5,687 nucleotides of DNA, from NCBI GenBank assembly GCA_900766895.1, contig CAAFXF010000126.1, positions 1-5,687 on the forward strand. The letters run 5' to 3'. The notes under the pieces are model-generated. The model was not told the DNA's origin and ran no database searches. It worked only from the letters and a program-made list of their open reading frames with translations. The stretch is from Clostridia bacterium (GTDB lineage: Bacteria > Bacillota > Clostridia > Oscillospirales > Acutalibacteraceae). The position numbers and the translations under genes are program-made. Numbering within the stretch: position 1 is the stretch's first letter; the number at the start of each line of letters is the position of its first letter. Positions 5,589-5,687 of this stretch are shown in pieces.

Positions 5589-5608
5589 AGAGCAACTGAG
5601 GTTGCTCT
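5589..5608. terminator. Hairpin after the small membrane protein gene
   Basis: AGAGCAAC and GTTGCTCT form a perfect 8 bp stem around the loop TGAG, 4 nt after the stop codon. On the plus strand no T-tract follows (CAGACTGTCG). On the minus strand the stem is followed by TTTGATTATT, so as an intrinsic terminator it suits leftward transcripts better. It may still stop or protect the small gene's mRNA. Confidence 0.55.
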
Positions 5609-5668
5609 CAGACTGTCGATAAAGTGGACTGAACCACGCCAAATAAAATAAAACAAACCTATTTGAGC
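5609..5668. other. Gene-free 3' spacer with a minor inverted repeat
   Basis: No coding region is apparent. A 4 bp inverted repeat, GTGG (5624-5627) and CCAC (5634-5637), lies in the stretch GACTGTCGATAAAGTGG onward. It is followed by an A-rich run from 5640. It may be the edge of a repetitive or insertion element whose remainder is outside the window; nothing here proves that. Confidence 0.3.
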
Positions 5669-5687
5669 CTCCCTTGTGTAAAGGGAG
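5669..5687. repeat. Inverted repeat at the right edge, probable start of a dispersed repeat
   Basis: CTCCCTT (5669-5675) and AAGGGAG (5681-5687) are perfect 7 bp arms around GTGTA. The wider phrase GAGCCTCCCTTGTGTAAAGG resembles a family of intergenic repeats I associate with gut Firmicutes genomes; that link is from memory. The window ends at the last base of the hairpin, so the element is probably longer. Confidence 0.5.

Overview
The window looks like chromosomal DNA of a low-to-moderate GC Gram-positive bacterium of the class Clostridia, plausibly a gut Ruminococcaceae/Oscillospirales-type organism. Three things point that way: a DnaD-family gene directly followed by a DnaI/DnaC-family helicase-loader gene (a Firmicutes primosome pairing), strong purine-rich ribosome binding sites with near-consensus sigma-A promoters, and a CTCCCTT...AAGGGAG inverted repeat at the right edge that resembles repeats scattered through gut Firmicutes genomes. 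No species can be named from the sequence alone.

Layout, left to right. Positions 1-1386 (minus strand) hold an AT-rich restriction-modification module: a beta-class N6-adenine DNA methyltransferase and, 25 nt downstream of it, the first 139 codons of a gene that runs off the left edge and is probably the partner restriction endonuclease. Positions 1425-3402 (minus) hold the primosome pair, dnaI-like and dnaD-like, 10 nt apart, read from a clear promoter at 3438-3466. A hairpin at 3480-3499 separates that operon from an upstream minus-strand operon (3512-5150), in which a TM1586-type nitroreductase-fold gene overlaps by 11 nt a membrane-anchored glycerophosphodiester phosphodiesterase gene. 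At 5151-5314 is a divergent promoter region. To its right, on the plus strand, is a strongly promoted gene for an 89-residue single-pass membrane protein with a charge-segregated tail (5315-5584). The last 100 bases carry three inverted repeats and no gene.

How the parts relate. All genes up to 5150 point left, so the restriction-modification genes sit in the same orientation just after the loader gene and could receive read-through from the dnaD promoter. Their base composition (about 27% GC over 1-420, against the mid-to-upper 40s in sampled dnaI sequence) suggests they were inserted behind the primosome operon. DnaD and the loader would cooperate in putting the replicative helicase on DNA. 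The nitroreductase and phosphodiesterase are translationally coupled but share no obvious pathway.

Four translation starts were placed inside longer open frames on promoter or ribosome-binding-site evidence: 3402, 4387, 5150 and 5315. I see no RNA gene, CRISPR array, transposase or riboswitch. I did not find a convincing novel system. The points most worth checking are the uncharacterised restriction-modification pair with its unusual gene junction, the perfect inverted repeat inside dnaD, and the small charge-segregated membrane protein.
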